The notes: generated by a model from the letters alone, not told the origin. A stretch of 64,000 nt of DNA from Ensifer aridi (GCF_002078505.1 NZ_LUAV01000012.1:371097-435096); one strand, 5' to 3'. Shown: positions 8,639 through 17,965, counted from the stretch's first letter. Numbers and translations are program-made.

Positions 8639-10141
8639 TTGTCCAATTTTAAGGCGCTCGGCCTCTCCGAGCAGATCCTTGCGACCCTCTCCGTCAATGG
8701 TTTCGAAAAGCCGACGCCGATCCAGGCGCAAGCCATTCCGCTGGTCCTTAAGGGCCACGACCTTATCGGCCTTGCCCAGACGGGCACAGGCAAGACGGCA
8801 GCTTTCGGCCTGCCGATGATCGAGAAGCTCGTCGCCGACGGCAAGCGCCCCGATCCGCGCAACATCCGCGCCCTCGTGCTTGCGCCGACGCGTGAACTCG
8901 TCAACCAGATCGCGGCCAATCTCAGGCTCTTCGTGCACAAGACCCCGCTCAAGGTCGGCATCGTGGTCGGCGGCGTCTCGATCAACAAGCAGACCGAGCA
9001 ACTCGCCCGCGGCGTCGACATTCTCGTCGCCACGCCGGGCCGCCTGCTCGACCTCGTCGCCCGCAAGGCCGTGACGCTGACCCAAGGGCGCTATCTCGTC
9101 CTCGACGAGGCCGACCAGATGCTCGACCTCGGCTTCATCCATGACCTCCGCAAGATCTCGAAGCTCGTGCCGAAGAACCGTCAGACGCTGCTCTTCTCCG
9201 CAACGATGCCGAAGCTGATCGCAGAGCTCGCCGGCGAGTATCTCACTGATCCGGTCAAGGTCGAGGTCACGCCTCCGGGCAAGGCCGCCGATAAAGTCGA
9301 GCAATATGTCCACTTCGTCCCCGGCAAGGACCTGAAGACGACGATCCTCAAGCAGTCGCTGACCGCGAACCCCGACGGCCTGTCGCTGGTCTTCAGCCGC
9401 ACGAAGCACGGCGCCGAGAAGCTTATGAAGCATCTCGACCAGGTCGGCTTCAAGGCCGCGTCCATCCATGGCAACAAGAGCCAGGGCCAACGCGAGCGCG
9501 CGCTGAAGGCCTTCCGCGACGGCGAGATCCGCGTGCTCGTGGCAACGGACGTCGCCGCCCGCGGCATCGACATTCCCGGCGTCACCCATGTCTATAACTA
9601 TGACCTGCCGGAAGTGCCGGATGCCTATGTCCACCGCATCGGCCGCACGGCGCGCAACGGTCGGGACGGCATTGCGATCGCCTTCTGCTCGCCGGATGAA
9701 ATCCGGCTGCTCCGCGACATCGAAAAGCTCATGGGCATAAAGATCGCGGTTGCAAGCGGTGAGGCACCGGCTGACCAGGCTCGTCCATCCAAAGGCCGCG
9801 GCGGTCGCGGCAACGGCCAGCATCGCGGCAACGGCGGTCAGCGTCAGGACGGCGGCCAGCGCGGCAAGCGGCCGGCGCGCGAATCGGCGGTGACCGGCGG
9901 CTTTGCCGGCGACGAGCTGCTGCGCGATGACCGCCCGCACGAGCGCCGTGATCACCGTTCGACCGGCCACGGCCACCACGACGGCCGGGCGGAAGGCAAC
10001 CGCAATCACGAAAACCGCACGCATCACGGCCGTCCGGGAGCGAAGCATGGCGACCCGCGCCGCAGCGCCGGTGAACCCGGAAACCGCCGGGAAGGCGGTC
10101 AGGGGATGCGCCGCACCGAAAAGCGCGGCCGCCAGGGCTGA
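8639..10141 (+). CDS. rhlE: DEAD-box RNA helicase, RhlE type
   Basis: An ATP-dependent RNA helicase of about 500 residues. Motifs in order: Q-motif (GFEKPTPIQAQAIP), Walker A AQTGTGKT, PTRELVNQI, TPGRLLDL, DEAD box VLDEADQMLDLGF, SAT, ARGIDIPGVTHV and HRIGRTARNGRDG. A basic Gly/Arg/His-rich tail of about 130 residues follows. I place the start at the TTG at 8639 because GAAAGG lies 8 bases upstream and the protein then begins SNFKALGLSEQIL, as in homologues. An ATG at 8594 gives a 15-residue longer form. Roles in this family include ribosome assembly, mRNA decay and cold adaptation. Confidence 0.9.
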   Translation: MSNFKALGLSEQILATLSVNGFEKPTPIQAQAIPLVLKGHDLIGLAQTGTGKTAAFGLPMIEKLVADGKRPDPRNIRALVLAPTRELVNQIAANLRLFVHKTPLKVGIVVGGVSINKQTEQLARGVDILVATPGRLLDLVARKAVTLTQGRYLVLDEADQMLDLGFIHDLRKISKLVPKNRQTLLFSATMPKLIAELAGEYLTDPVKVEVTPPGKAADKVEQYVHFVPGKDLKTTILKQSLTANPDGLSLVFSRTKHGAEKLMKHLDQVGFKAASIHGNKSQGQRERALKAFRDGEIRVLVATDVAARGIDIPGVTHVYNYDLPEVPDAYVHRIGRTARNGRDGIAIAFCSPDEIRLLRDIEKLMGIKIAVASGEAPADQARPSKGRGGRGNGQHRGNGGQRQDGGQRGKRPARESAVTGGFAGDELLRDDRPHERRDHRSTGHGHHDGRAEGNRNHENRTHHGRPGAKHGDPRRSAGEPGNRREGGQGMRRTEKRGRQG

Positions 10142-10194
10142 CGCAAAACGGTTTGCGAAACATCGCCCCAAGAGCCCGCAGTGCTTTTGGGGCG
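10142..10194. terminator. Hairpins after rhlE (possible terminator)
   Basis: CGCAAA-ACGG-TTTGCG (10142-10157) lies directly after the rhlE stop. A longer hairpin follows, with CGCCCCAA pairing TTTGGGGCG at about 10164-10194. Neither has a strong T-tract, so intrinsic termination is uncertain. The rest of the gap to 10300 shows nothing recognisable. Confidence 0.35.
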
Positions 10195-10299
10195 GATGTG
10201 CACGAATAAAGGCTTACAGCGCGCGCCGCATGAATTCGTTTTCAACGTGAAGCGCTTCGATCGCGGAATTCATCTGCGATCAGTCTGGTTGCGCGGCTT

Positions 10300-10857
10300 T
10301 CAGAACGTTATCTCGGCAGCGGCCAGAACCTCCACTTTCGCCATGCCCGCATCGAAACCGTCGAGTGTTTCATTGTGATGTGCGACGATCTCGGGAAACG
10401 TAAGGCTTCCTGAATCCGACGTCATATGGCCATCCGCGACGAGCGTCACGTCATATCCAAGCGAAACCGCCCGCCTCACGGTCGTGTCGACACAGAACTG
10501 CGACATGCAACCGCCGACGACCAGATGTGTTATGGACCGGTCCTTAAGGCGCTCGGAAAGATCCGTCTCGAAGAAAGAGTCGCAGCTTTTCTTGTGCACG
10601 ACGACGTCGTTCTCCCGCGGTGCGATTTCGTGGCGAATGGCCCAGCCGTGGGTCCCGATAGCCAAACGGTGCTCCGGAGTGCCGTCATGCTGCACGAGCA
10701 CCACCGGAACTCCGGCAAGCCGAGCCTCCTGTTGAAGGCCGCGCAAGCGCGCCACCGTCTCATTCAGCGCCGCATCGATATGCGGCTGCCGCTCCGGCGT
10801 GCCTTTTCCCGAAAGAATCGCGTTTTGCACGTCGATTATCAGTAGTGCTTTGCTCAT
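10300..10857 (-). CDS. Isochorismatase-family cysteine hydrolase
   Basis: A 185-residue hydrolase of the isochorismatase-like superfamily. Catalytic triad positions can be read: Asp in LLIIDVQNAIL (residue 9), Lys in VVHKKSCDSFFET, and Cys in GCMSQFCVDTTVRRA. Substrates in this family include nicotinamide, N-carbamoyl amines and isochorismate; none can be chosen from sequence. It is followed at its 5' side by an EamA exporter gene on the same strand 30 bases away, which suggests a two-gene unit. Confidence 0.88.
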   Translation of the reverse strand: MSKALLIIDVQNAILSGKGTPERQPHIDAALNETVARLRGLQQEARLAGVPVVLVQHDGTPEHRLAIGTHGWAIRHEIAPRENDVVVHKKSCDSFFETDLSERLKDRSITHLVVGGCMSQFCVDTTVRRAVSLGYDVTLVADGHMTSDSGSLTFPEIVAHHNETLDGFDAGMAKVEVLAAAEITF

Positions 10858-10887
10858 TCCGATTGAAGCTCCGAGAATGTACTTCTG

Positions 10888-11808
10888 TTAGGCCACGGTT
10901 GCCTTGGCTGCGCGGTCGCCGGTCGGCGACGGGTTGTCGGCCTTGCGATTGGTGAGATAGACGCCCAGCACGGCGATAATCGTGCCGACGATCATCGGCA
11001 GGGTCAGTGCTTCACCGAAGAAGAGCGCTGCCTGAACGGCCGCGAGCGGCGGCACCAGATAGATGAGCGAAGCGGCGCGGGAGACCTGCCCCCGGCGGAT
11101 GAGATAAAGCAGAAGCGCGATCGCCCCCATGGACAGGCCGAGCACCGACCAGGCAAGCGCCGCTACGAGCTGAAGATTCCATGTCACGCGCAGGTCCTCC
11201 AGTATCAAAGCCAGGGGAATGGTGACGATCAGAGCTCCGACATATTGCAGCGTCGCGATCGCCCGAATGTCGCCATTCTGAAGATGCCGCTTCTGATAGA
11301 GCGTGCCATAGGTCACGGCCGCCATGCCGAGCACATTGATCGCTACCGGCAGCAGATGGATTGGTGTCGCAGCCGCATCGATCGCCAGCATCTTCGGCAA
11401 TACGGCGAGCGTTATGCCGAGAAAGCCGAGCACCAGCCCCAGTTTCTGGCGGCCGCTCAGATTTTCGCCGATCAAGAAAGGCGCAACCGCCGCCGTCATC
11501 AAGGGTTGCAGCCCGGCGATGATGCCGGAGATCGCCGCGGGCACACCCTCCCCGATCGCCCACCACACGGCGCCGAGATAGAGGCCGTGAAGGAAAATGC
11601 CGGACACGACCGCATGGCCGACAACGGTCAAGGAACTCGGCCAGCGCGCCCCGGTCGCCGCACAGAAGCCGATGAAGAGCAGGATGGCGAAACTGTAGCG
11701 CAGCGCGAGGAAAGTCAGCGGATCGGCGAAGAATGCCGCGTATTTCGCCACGACCCATCCCGTCGACCAGAGCAGCACAAAGATGGCGGGGGCCAGGCGA
11801 GCGAGCAT
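10888..11808 (-). CDS. EamA/DMT-family transporter
   Basis: A 306-residue inner-membrane protein with about ten hydrophobic helices arranged as two EamA repeats. It begins MLARLAPAIFVLLWSTGWVVAKYAAF, a typical DMT start, and ends with a charged cytoplasmic tail. Members export amino acids, metabolites or drugs. The gene lies upstream of the cysteine hydrolase gene on the same strand. The specific substrate is unknown. Confidence 0.88.
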   Translation of the reverse strand: MLARLAPAIFVLLWSTGWVVAKYAAFFADPLTFLALRYSFAILLFIGFCAATGARWPSSLTVVGHAVVSGIFLHGLYLGAVWWAIGEGVPAAISGIIAGLQPLMTAAVAPFLIGENLSGRQKLGLVLGFLGITLAVLPKMLAIDAAATPIHLLPVAINVLGMAAVTYGTLYQKRHLQNGDIRAIATLQYVGALIVTIPLALILEDLRVTWNLQLVAALAWSVLGLSMGAIALLLYLIRRGQVSRAASLIYLVPPLAAVQAALFFGEALTLPMIVGTIIAVLGVYLTNRKADNPSPTGDRAAKATVA

Positions 11809-11912
11809 TGTCGGATGTTCCTAAAGATACGGAGAGTGACCGCGCAGGATCGCTGACTGGGCGATAGAGCGGGTGGTGCTCCCCGTCAAAGCAATTTTTC
11901 TGATGGCTGTGA

Positions 11913-12374
11913 TCAACGAATCGGAATCATCAGGCGAAGCGAGGAGGCGGACGGGGAGACGAAGCCGGCCTCGTATTCCTCGCGATAGTGCAGACAGCTC
12001 GTGTCGACGATATGCCCCTCAGCCGCGATCCAATCGAACATCCTTTGGTACTGGACGAAGACGTCCCCGCCCTCCGGGTGGTGCATCGTCGTCACGAAGC
12101 GCATGGCTGGCAGATCCATATGGTCGGGCTCAGCGAAGGTTGCGCGATCTTCCCCGACATAGCCGACGAGATAGCTGAAGCCCTCCGATCGCACGTTCCA
12201 GGAAAGGCCGATGAGGGCGGCATGGTCGCGCGGATGGGTGCGCCGGCGATGCTCCTGCGTCTCCGCGATCAGCCGATGAATGGCGCCGTCCGCCGCTTCG
12301 ACGAACGTGCCCTCCCATAACCGGCCGGTGATCCGTTGCGCCGGCCGTTCCACGATCTCGTAAATTGCCTCCAT
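11913..12374 (-). CDS. GyrI-like small-molecule-binding protein
   Basis: A 153-residue stand-alone effector-binding domain of the AraC-E_bind/GyrI-like superfamily. The protein begins MEAIYEIVERPAQRITGRLWEG and carries FSYLVGYVGEDR and MRFVTTMHHPEGGDVFVQYQRMFDWI, with the usual ending LRLMIPIR. No DNA-binding domain is attached. The ATG at 12374 was chosen over a 45-residue longer reading that adds no family sequence. Such proteins bind or hydrolyse hydrophobic compounds; its role here is unknown. Confidence 0.72.
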   Translation of the reverse strand: MEAIYEIVERPAQRITGRLWEGTFVEAADGAIHRLIAETQEHRRRTHPRDHAALIGLSWNVRSEGFSYLVGYVGEDRATFAEPDHMDLPAMRFVTTMHHPEGGDVFVQYQRMFDWIAAEGHIVDTSCLHYREEYEAGFVSPSASSLRLMIPIR

Positions 12375-12701
12375 CGACCCTCCCCGACGTTGCAGGTCGT
12401 GCCTATTCTGGCCGATCGCGGCGATTATGCGCCTTTGCGAAGGGTCGGCAAGGCAGGCGAGCATGGAAGCGCTCCCGCCGCACCGCTCAAATTTCAAGCA
12501 TCTGCCCATTTTCTGGAAAGAGCCCGGGGTTCGTGCCGAAACTAGGCGTGAGTGGCAACGAATTCCGGCGCAGCGACATGCAGTGAAGGCGCCTCAAATC
12601 GTCTCAAGACAATTCGAAGATTCTTGAGCGGCGAACGTGCACGCTTCTTGCATTGCACTCGGCGTTGTACTCAAATGGTCAAAAATAAGGGGACCACGCT
12701 T
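12375..12701. other. 327-base gene-free divergent region
   Basis: The region lies between the GyrI-like gene and the ATP-grasp gene, which diverge, so promoters for both should be here. I see no convincing sigma-70 pair, repeat or small gene. Near the right end AAGGGGA (12687-12693) is a strong ribosome site for the TTG start at 12702. Confidence 0.5.
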
Positions 12702-14111
12702 TTGGCATTTGACGAAATGATGAATGCGGACAGCAGCCCGCGCCAGCCATATTCGACCTATCATCAATGGTATGCCAGTCAGGACCGAAACCGGCTCATA
12801 GCGAAATCGAAAGAAGCCGAGAACATCTTCCGCAAGACCGGTATCACCTTCGCAGTCTACGGACACGCGGACTCCTCCGAAAAGCTCATCCCCTTCGACC
12901 TGATCCCCCGCATCATATCCGGCCGCGAATGGCGACGCCTCGCCCAGGGCATCGAACAGCGCGTGATCGCGCTCAACGCCTTCCTCGATGACATCTACCA
13001 CAAGCAGGAGATCATCCGCGCCGGCCGAATCCCACGCGAACTGATCGAGAAGAACGACGCCTTCCTGCCGCAGATGATCGGCTTCCGGCCGCCGGGCGGC
13101 GTCTACACCCATATTGTCGGCACCGATATCGTGCGCACCGGCGAAGACCAGTTCTACGTGCTGGAAGACAATGCCCGCACGCCTTCCGGGGTCAGCTACA
13201 TGCTGGAAAACCGGGAAACCATGATGCAGATGTTCCCGGAACTCTTCCATCAGAACCGGGTGCGGCCGGTCGAAAACTATCCCTATCTGCTCCGCCAGAG
13301 CTTGTCGTCGCTGGCACCTCCCGGTTGCGCCGGCAAGCCGCGTGTCGCCGTTCTCACGCCCGGCATCTACAATTCCGCCTTCTACGAGCACGCTTTCCTC
13401 GCAGACATGATGGGCGTCGAACTAGTGGAAGGCTCGGATCTCCGCGTCATCGACGGCAAAGTGAAGATGCGCACGACGCGAGGCTACGAGGCGATCGACG
13501 TGCTTTATCGCCGGGTCGACGACGATTTCCTCGATCCCCTTACCTTCCGCCAGGATTCGGCCCTCGGCATTCCCGGCATCATGGATGTCTATCGCGCCGG
13601 CAACATCACCATCGCCAATGCGCCCGGCACCGGTATCTCGGACGACAAGGCGATCTACTCCTACATGCCGGAGATCGTCGAGTTCTATACCGGTCGTAAG
13701 CCGCTTCTCGAAAACGTGCCAACCTGGCGCTGCTCGGAACCGCAGAGCCTCAAATACGTACTCGAACATCTGGAGGAACTCGTCGTCAAGGAAGTGCACG
13801 GCTCCGGCGGCTACGGCATGCTGGTCGGCCCGACCGCGAACAAGAAGGAGCGCGCCGTCTTTGCCGAAAAGCTCAAGGAGCGGCCCGGCAATTATATCGC
13901 CCAGCCGACATTGTCGCTCTCGACAGTGCCCATCCTGGTCAATAAGGGCATCGCGCCACGCCACGTCGATTTGCGGCCCTACGTGCTCGTCTCCGACAAG
14001 GTGCAGATCATTCCGGGCGGCCTTACCCGCGTCGCGCTCAAGGAAGGCTCCCTGGTGGTGAATTCCAGTCAGGGCGGCGGGACCAAGGATACCTGGGTAC
14101 TGGAGGACTGA
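12702..14111 (+). CDS. Circularly permuted type 2 ATP-grasp protein
   Basis: A 469-residue ATP-grasp ligase with permuted domain order (the DUF404/DUF407 type). Visible blocks: ISGREWRRLAQGIEQRVIALN, FLEDNARTPSGVSYMLENR-like (here VLEDNARTPSGVSYMLEN), YRRVDDDFLDP, NAPGTGISDDKAIYSYMP and LVVKEVHGSGGYGMLVGP. The start is placed at the TTG at 12702, 8 bases after AAGGGGA, giving LAFDEMMNAD. A GTG at 12552 and an ATG at 12675 are in frame but lack good ribosome sites. The gene starts a three-gene operon with alpha-E and transglutaminase genes. Comparative work has proposed amide-ligation or peptide-tagging roles, but no substrate is established. Confidence 0.88.
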   Translation: MAFDEMMNADSSPRQPYSTYHQWYASQDRNRLIAKSKEAENIFRKTGITFAVYGHADSSEKLIPFDLIPRIISGREWRRLAQGIEQRVIALNAFLDDIYHKQEIIRAGRIPRELIEKNDAFLPQMIGFRPPGGVYTHIVGTDIVRTGEDQFYVLEDNARTPSGVSYMLENRETMMQMFPELFHQNRVRPVENYPYLLRQSLSSLAPPGCAGKPRVAVLTPGIYNSAFYEHAFLADMMGVELVEGSDLRVIDGKVKMRTTRGYEAIDVLYRRVDDDFLDPLTFRQDSALGIPGIMDVYRAGNITIANAPGTGISDDKAIYSYMPEIVEFYTGRKPLLENVPTWRCSEPQSLKYVLEHLEELVVKEVHGSGGYGMLVGPTANKKERAVFAEKLKERPGNYIAQPTLSLSTVPILVNKGIAPRHVDLRPYVLVSDKVQIIPGGLTRVALKEGSLVVNSSQGGGTKDTWVLED

Positions 14112-14115
14112 GGCC

Positions 14116-15057
14116 ATGTTGGGAAGAACTGCGAACGGCCTCTACTGGATGTTCCGCTATATCGAGCGCGCGGAAAACGGCGCCCGACTGATAGACGCCG
14201 GCCTGCGAATGTCGCTCACCCGCAGCGAAGCGACCGAGGACGACTGGGACGGCGTGCTGCAAAGCGCCGGCGTGCGCGAGCTCTACGACGAGGTGCACGA
14301 CACGCTGACGAGCAGCGATGCCATCGACTTCCTGCTGCGGGATCACGCCAACCCGTCGAGCGTCATGTCCTGCATCGACGCGGGCCGCCACAATGCGCGC
14401 ATGGTCCGAACGGCGCTGACGCGGGAGACCTGGGAGGCGACCAACGAATGCTGGATCGAGATGAAGGCGATGCTCGCCAAGAAGGTGCGGCCCGCCGACA
14501 TGCCTGAAATCATCGACGCCATCAAACGCCGGGCGGGCCTCATCCGCGGCGCCTTTCACGGAACGATGCTGCGGAACGAGATCTTCAACTTCTCGCGCAT
14601 CGGCACCTTCATCGAGCGGGCCGATAACACAGCTCGCATCCTGGACGTCAAATATTACGTCCTGCTGCCAGCGGTCTCCGCCGTCGGATCGTCGATGGAC
14701 AATGTGCAGTGGGAATCGATCCTGCGCTCGGTCTCGGCACACCGAGCCTATGGCTGGGTCTATGATGCCGAACTCAAGCCCGCCAACATCGCCGACTTCC
14801 TGATCTCGAACGGCCGCATGCCGCGTTCGCTCGCCTATTGCTACGAGAAGATCGTCTCCAATCTGGGTTATCTCGCGCGCGAATACGGCGAAAGGCACGC
14901 CGCCCACGAGACGGCTGAAGAGACGCTCGCGTCGCTCCGCAACCGCTCGATCAAGGACATCATGGATCAGGGCCTGCACGAATATCTGGAGGAATTCATC
15001 AGCCACAATAACCGTCTGGGGCAGGAGATCTCCGACGGCTACCGGTTCTATCACTGA
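14116..15057 (+). CDS. Alpha-E domain protein (DUF403)
   Basis: A 313-residue, mostly helical protein of the alpha-E (DUF403) family. It starts MLGRTANGLYWMFRYIERAENGARL, the family signature, and carries FSRIGTFIERADNTARILDVKYY and a C-terminal EYLEEFISHNNRLGQEIS. Alpha-E proteins nearly always occur beside a permuted ATP-grasp and a transglutaminase, as here, and are thought to assist or modify the ligation. It begins 4 bases after the ATP-grasp stop. Function beyond the association is unknown. Confidence 0.9.
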   Translation: MLGRTANGLYWMFRYIERAENGARLIDAGLRMSLTRSEATEDDWDGVLQSAGVRELYDEVHDTLTSSDAIDFLLRDHANPSSVMSCIDAGRHNARMVRTALTRETWEATNECWIEMKAMLAKKVRPADMPEIIDAIKRRAGLIRGAFHGTMLRNEIFNFSRIGTFIERADNTARILDVKYYVLLPAVSAVGSSMDNVQWESILRSVSAHRAYGWVYDAELKPANIADFLISNGRMPRSLAYCYEKIVSNLGYLAREYGERHAAHETAEETLASLRNRSIKDIMDQGLHEYLEEFISHNNRLGQEISDGYRFYH

Positions 15058-15073
15058 GGTTCAGGAGAAGAGA

Positions 15074-15928
15074 ATGCACCTGAAAATCAGCCACGCGACC
15101 GAATACCGTTACGACGAGCCGGTACAATACGGGCTGCAGCGCCTGCGCCTGACGCCGACGAACCAGCCCGGCCAGACGGTCTTGAACTGGAGAACACTCG
15201 TCGAAGGCGCCGTCATCGAGGTCGGCTACGACGACCACTTCGGCAACCGCACGCATCTCGTCAGCATCGACGGGGATCGGGAGAGCTTTCGCATAGAGGC
15301 GAGCGGTGAGGTGGAAACGGAGGACCGCGCCGGCGTCCTCGGCCCGCACCAGTCCCACGTGCCGCTATGGCTCTACGCGCGCGAGACCCCACTCAGCAAA
15401 GCCGGCAAGTTGATCCGCGAGCTCGCGAAATCGGCCGAAGGCGGGACCGACCTCGAACGCATGCACTCGCTGATGGCGATCATTCACGAAACGGTCAAAT
15501 ACGTGCCAGGCGAGACACAGGTCCAGACCACCGCCGAGGAGGCGCTGGAGCGCGCCAAGGGCGTATGCCAGGACCATGCCCATATCCTGATTTCCGCCGC
15601 GCGCGCGCTCGGCCTGCCCGCCCGCTATGTGTCGGGCTATTTGATGACGGAGGACCATCCGGAGCAGACCGCAAGTCACGCCTGGGCCGACGTGCACATC
15701 CCCAGCCTCGGCTGGGTCGGCTTCGACCCCGCCAACAAGATCTGCCCGGACGACCGCTATGTCCGGATCGCCCACGGCCTCTGCTACCGCGATGCCGCGC
15801 CGGTATCAGGGCTCGTCCACGGGGTTGCCAGCGAGACGTTGAAGGTGGCGGTGACGGTGGAGCGGCAGGGACAGCAGCAGGCGCAAAGCCAGAGCCCGGG
15901 TGACCAGAGTCAGACGCAGGGCCGGTGA
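15074..15928 (+). CDS. Transglutaminase-like peptidase/transferase
   Basis: A 284-residue protein with the bacterial transglutaminase N-terminal beta region (ISHATEYRYDEPVQYGLQRLRLTP) and a papain-like core. Catalytic residues can be read as Cys in AKGVCQDHAHILISAARA, His in SHAWADVHIPSLGW and Asp in GFDPANK. The last 30 residues are Gln-rich. It is the third gene of the ATP-grasp/alpha-E module and probably acts as peptidase or cross-linking partner of the ligase. A GAGAAGAGA ribosome site precedes the ATG. Confidence 0.9.
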   Translation: MHLKISHATEYRYDEPVQYGLQRLRLTPTNQPGQTVLNWRTLVEGAVIEVGYDDHFGNRTHLVSIDGDRESFRIEASGEVETEDRAGVLGPHQSHVPLWLYARETPLSKAGKLIRELAKSAEGGTDLERMHSLMAIIHETVKYVPGETQVQTTAEEALERAKGVCQDHAHILISAARALGLPARYVSGYLMTEDHPEQTASHAWADVHIPSLGWVGFDPANKICPDDRYVRIAHGLCYRDAAPVSGLVHGVASETLKVAVTVERQGQQQAQSQSPGDQSQTQGR

Positions 15929-15988
15929 GTGTCGGTCAGCAAATGGGCGGTCCGCCGCCAGTATTGCCCGTCATCCGCCTGCCGGCCA

Positions 15989-16063
15989 CCTTCTCCCCGC
16001 AAGCGGGGCGAAGGGGATTTGCGGCGCCCACTCAGTCCCCTCTCCCCGCCTGCGGGGAGAGGG
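15989..16063. repeat. Twin CTCCCCGC/GCGGGGAG hairpins
   Basis: Two strong GC-rich inverted repeats: CCTTCTCCCCGC-AA-GCGGGGCGAAGG (15989-16014) and CCCTCTCCCCGC-CT-GCGGGGAGAGGG (16038-16063), followed by TTAGGGTGAGGGG. This is a common REP-like repeat of alphaproteobacterial genomes. It sits between convergent operons and may end transcripts from both sides. Confidence 0.7.
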
Positions 16064-16121
16064 TTAGGGTGAGGGGGCAAATCTCGAAGCAAGGCGGCAA
16101 GCAACCGCCCCGCCACCTCAC

Positions 16122-17867
16122 TCAATGGCTGTCCCGGTCCATCGGGATGCGGTCACCGCGCGCCCCGACTAGGAAGTCGAGGTCGGCGCCGGTGTCGGCC
16201 TGCAAGACGGTCTTGATGTAGAGGCCGCCGTAACCGCCGGTGAGCGGCTTGACCGGCGAGACCCAGGCCGCGCGGCGACGGGCGAGTTCCTCGTCCGACA
16301 CATGAAGGTGCAGCTTACGGTTCGGGATATCGACTTCGATCAGGTCGCCGTTCTCGACGAGAGCCAACGGTCCGCCCTCGGCAGCTTCCGGTGCCGTGTG
16401 GAGGATGACGGTGCCGTAGGCGGTGCCCGACATGCGCGCATCCGAAATGCGGATCATGTCGGTGATGCCCTTCTTCAAGACCTTCGGCGGCAGGCCCATA
16501 TTGCCGACCTCGGCCATGCCCGGATATCCCTTCGGGCCGCAATATTTCAGCACCATGATGCAGTTCTCGTCGATGTCGAGATCGTCGCGATTGATGCGGG
16601 CGTGGTAGTCCTCGATGCTCTCGAAGACGACCGCGCGTCCTTTATGCTGCATCAGGCGAGGCGACGCCGCGGAAGGCTTTAGAACGGCGCCCCGCGGAGC
16701 GAGGTTGCCGCGCAGCACGGCAATGCCGCCCGACTGCGTCAGCGCCTTTTCGCGCGGCAGGATAACGTCTTCATTGTAGTTGACGACGCCCTTGACGTCG
16801 TTCCAGATCGTATCGCCGCTGACCGTGATCGCGTCATTGTGCAGGAGCCCCATCTCGGCAACGGCCTTGATCACCACCGGCAGGCCGCCCGCATAATAGA
16901 ACTCCTCCATCAGATATTTCCCGGAGGGCTGCAGGTTGACGATCGTCGGCACGTCACGGCCGAGTCTGTCCCAATCGTCGAGTGTCAGGTTGACGCCGAC
17001 GCGGCCTGCGAGCGCCAGCAGGTGCAGCACCGCGTTGGTCGAGCCGCCGACCGCACCGTTGACGCGGATCGCGTTTTCAAAAGCCTGCTTGGTTAGAATG
17101 TCGGAAGGCTTCAGATCTTCCTTGACCATCTCGACGATGCGGCGGCCGGTGAGCTGCGAAATCACCCGGCGGCGAGCGTCGACGGCGGGGATGGCCGCGT
17201 TACCGGAGAGCGTCATGCCGAGCGCTTCGGCCATCGACGCCATGGTCGAGGCCGTGCCCATGGTCATACAGCTTCCCGCCGAGCGGGCCATGCCCTGTTC
17301 CGCATCCATGAACTCGTCCAGCGTCATCTCGCCGGATTTCACCATTTCGGAGAACTGCCAGATCGCGGTGCCGGACCCGACGTCCTTGCCGCGCCATTTG
17401 CCGTTGAGCATCGGACCGCCGGAGACGACGATCGCCGGAATGTCCACGCTCGCGGCGCCCATCAGAAGGCTGGGCGTGGTCTTGTCGCAGCCGCCGAGCA
17501 GCACCACGCCGTCGACCGGATTGCCGCGGATCGCCTCTTCGACATCCATCGCCGCAAGGTTGCGGAACATCATCGCCGTCGGACGCAGCGTGCTCTCGCC
17601 GGTTGAGAAGACCGGGAATTCCACCGGGAAGCCGCCGGCTTCGTAGACGCCGCGCTTCACCCGCTCCGCAAGGTCGCGCAGATGCGCGTTGCAGGGGGTG
17701 AGTTCCGACCAGGTGTTGCAGATGCCGATGATCGGCCGCCCGTCGAAGGTGTCGGCGGGAAGCCCCTGGTTCTTCATCCAGGAACGGTGCATGATGGCAT
17801 TCTTGCCAGTTCCGCCGAACCATTCCTGCGAACGGAGCTTGCGCGGCCACTCAGCTTTCTTCTTCAT
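16122..17867 (-). CDS. IlvD/Edd-family sugar-acid dehydratase (L-arabinonate dehydratase-like)
   Basis: A 581-residue Fe-S dehydratase. KLRSQEWFGGTGKNAIMHRSW is the sugar-acid-dehydratase N-terminus rather than that of biosynthetic IlvD. GGCDKTTPSLLMGAAS and GSCMTMGTASTMASM carry cluster cysteines. Length and sequence agree best with rhizobial L-arabinonate dehydratase, which makes 2-keto-3-deoxypentonate. The context supports this: an alpha-ketoglutaric semialdehyde dehydrogenase and GguC lie upstream on the same strand, with a ChvE-type sugar importer. Exact substrate (L-arabinonate, D-xylonate or D-fuconate) is not decided by sequence. Confidence 0.87.
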   Translation of the reverse strand: MKKKAEWPRKLRSQEWFGGTGKNAIMHRSWMKNQGLPADTFDGRPIIGICNTWSELTPCNAHLRDLAERVKRGVYEAGGFPVEFPVFSTGESTLRPTAMMFRNLAAMDVEEAIRGNPVDGVVLLGGCDKTTPSLLMGAASVDIPAIVVSGGPMLNGKWRGKDVGSGTAIWQFSEMVKSGEMTLDEFMDAEQGMARSAGSCMTMGTASTMASMAEALGMTLSGNAAIPAVDARRRVISQLTGRRIVEMVKEDLKPSDILTKQAFENAIRVNGAVGGSTNAVLHLLALAGRVGVNLTLDDWDRLGRDVPTIVNLQPSGKYLMEEFYYAGGLPVVIKAVAEMGLLHNDAITVSGDTIWNDVKGVVNYNEDVILPREKALTQSGGIAVLRGNLAPRGAVLKPSAASPRLMQHKGRAVVFESIEDYHARINRDDLDIDENCIMVLKYCGPKGYPGMAEVGNMGLPPKVLKKGITDMIRISDARMSGTAYGTVILHTAPEAAEGGPLALVENGDLIEVDIPNRKLHLHVSDEELARRRAAWVSPVKPLTGGYGGLYIKTVLQADTGADLDFLVGARGDRIPMDRDSH

Positions 17868-17915
17868 CTCTTCCTTCCTTCAGGCCCGCGGAACCGGGCG
17901 GGAGCACGTCGGCGT

Positions 17916-17962
17916 TAGAGCGGGATGAGGGCGCGGCTTTCCGCCCGCATCCCGCTCTCAAC
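17916..17962. repeat. Type-B palindromic element (copy 2)
   Basis: TTAGAGCGGGATG pairs with CATCCCGCTCTCAA around AGGGCGCGGCTTTCCGCC. It lies between the dehydratase start and the semialdehyde dehydrogenase stop, where it could form a hairpin in the shared transcript. Confidence 0.65.
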
Positions 17963-17965
17963 TCT

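Noticed and set aside
8552..10171. A 539-residue open frame on the minus strand across rhlE
   Set aside because: It is antisense to a helicase with all DEAD-box motifs, has Ala/Asp/Val-rich composition typical of GC-rich shadow frames, and matches no family.
15989..16063. CRISPR array
   Set aside because: The two GC-rich units are palindromes of unequal spacing with only two copies. No direct-repeat array or cas gene is present anywhere in the window.
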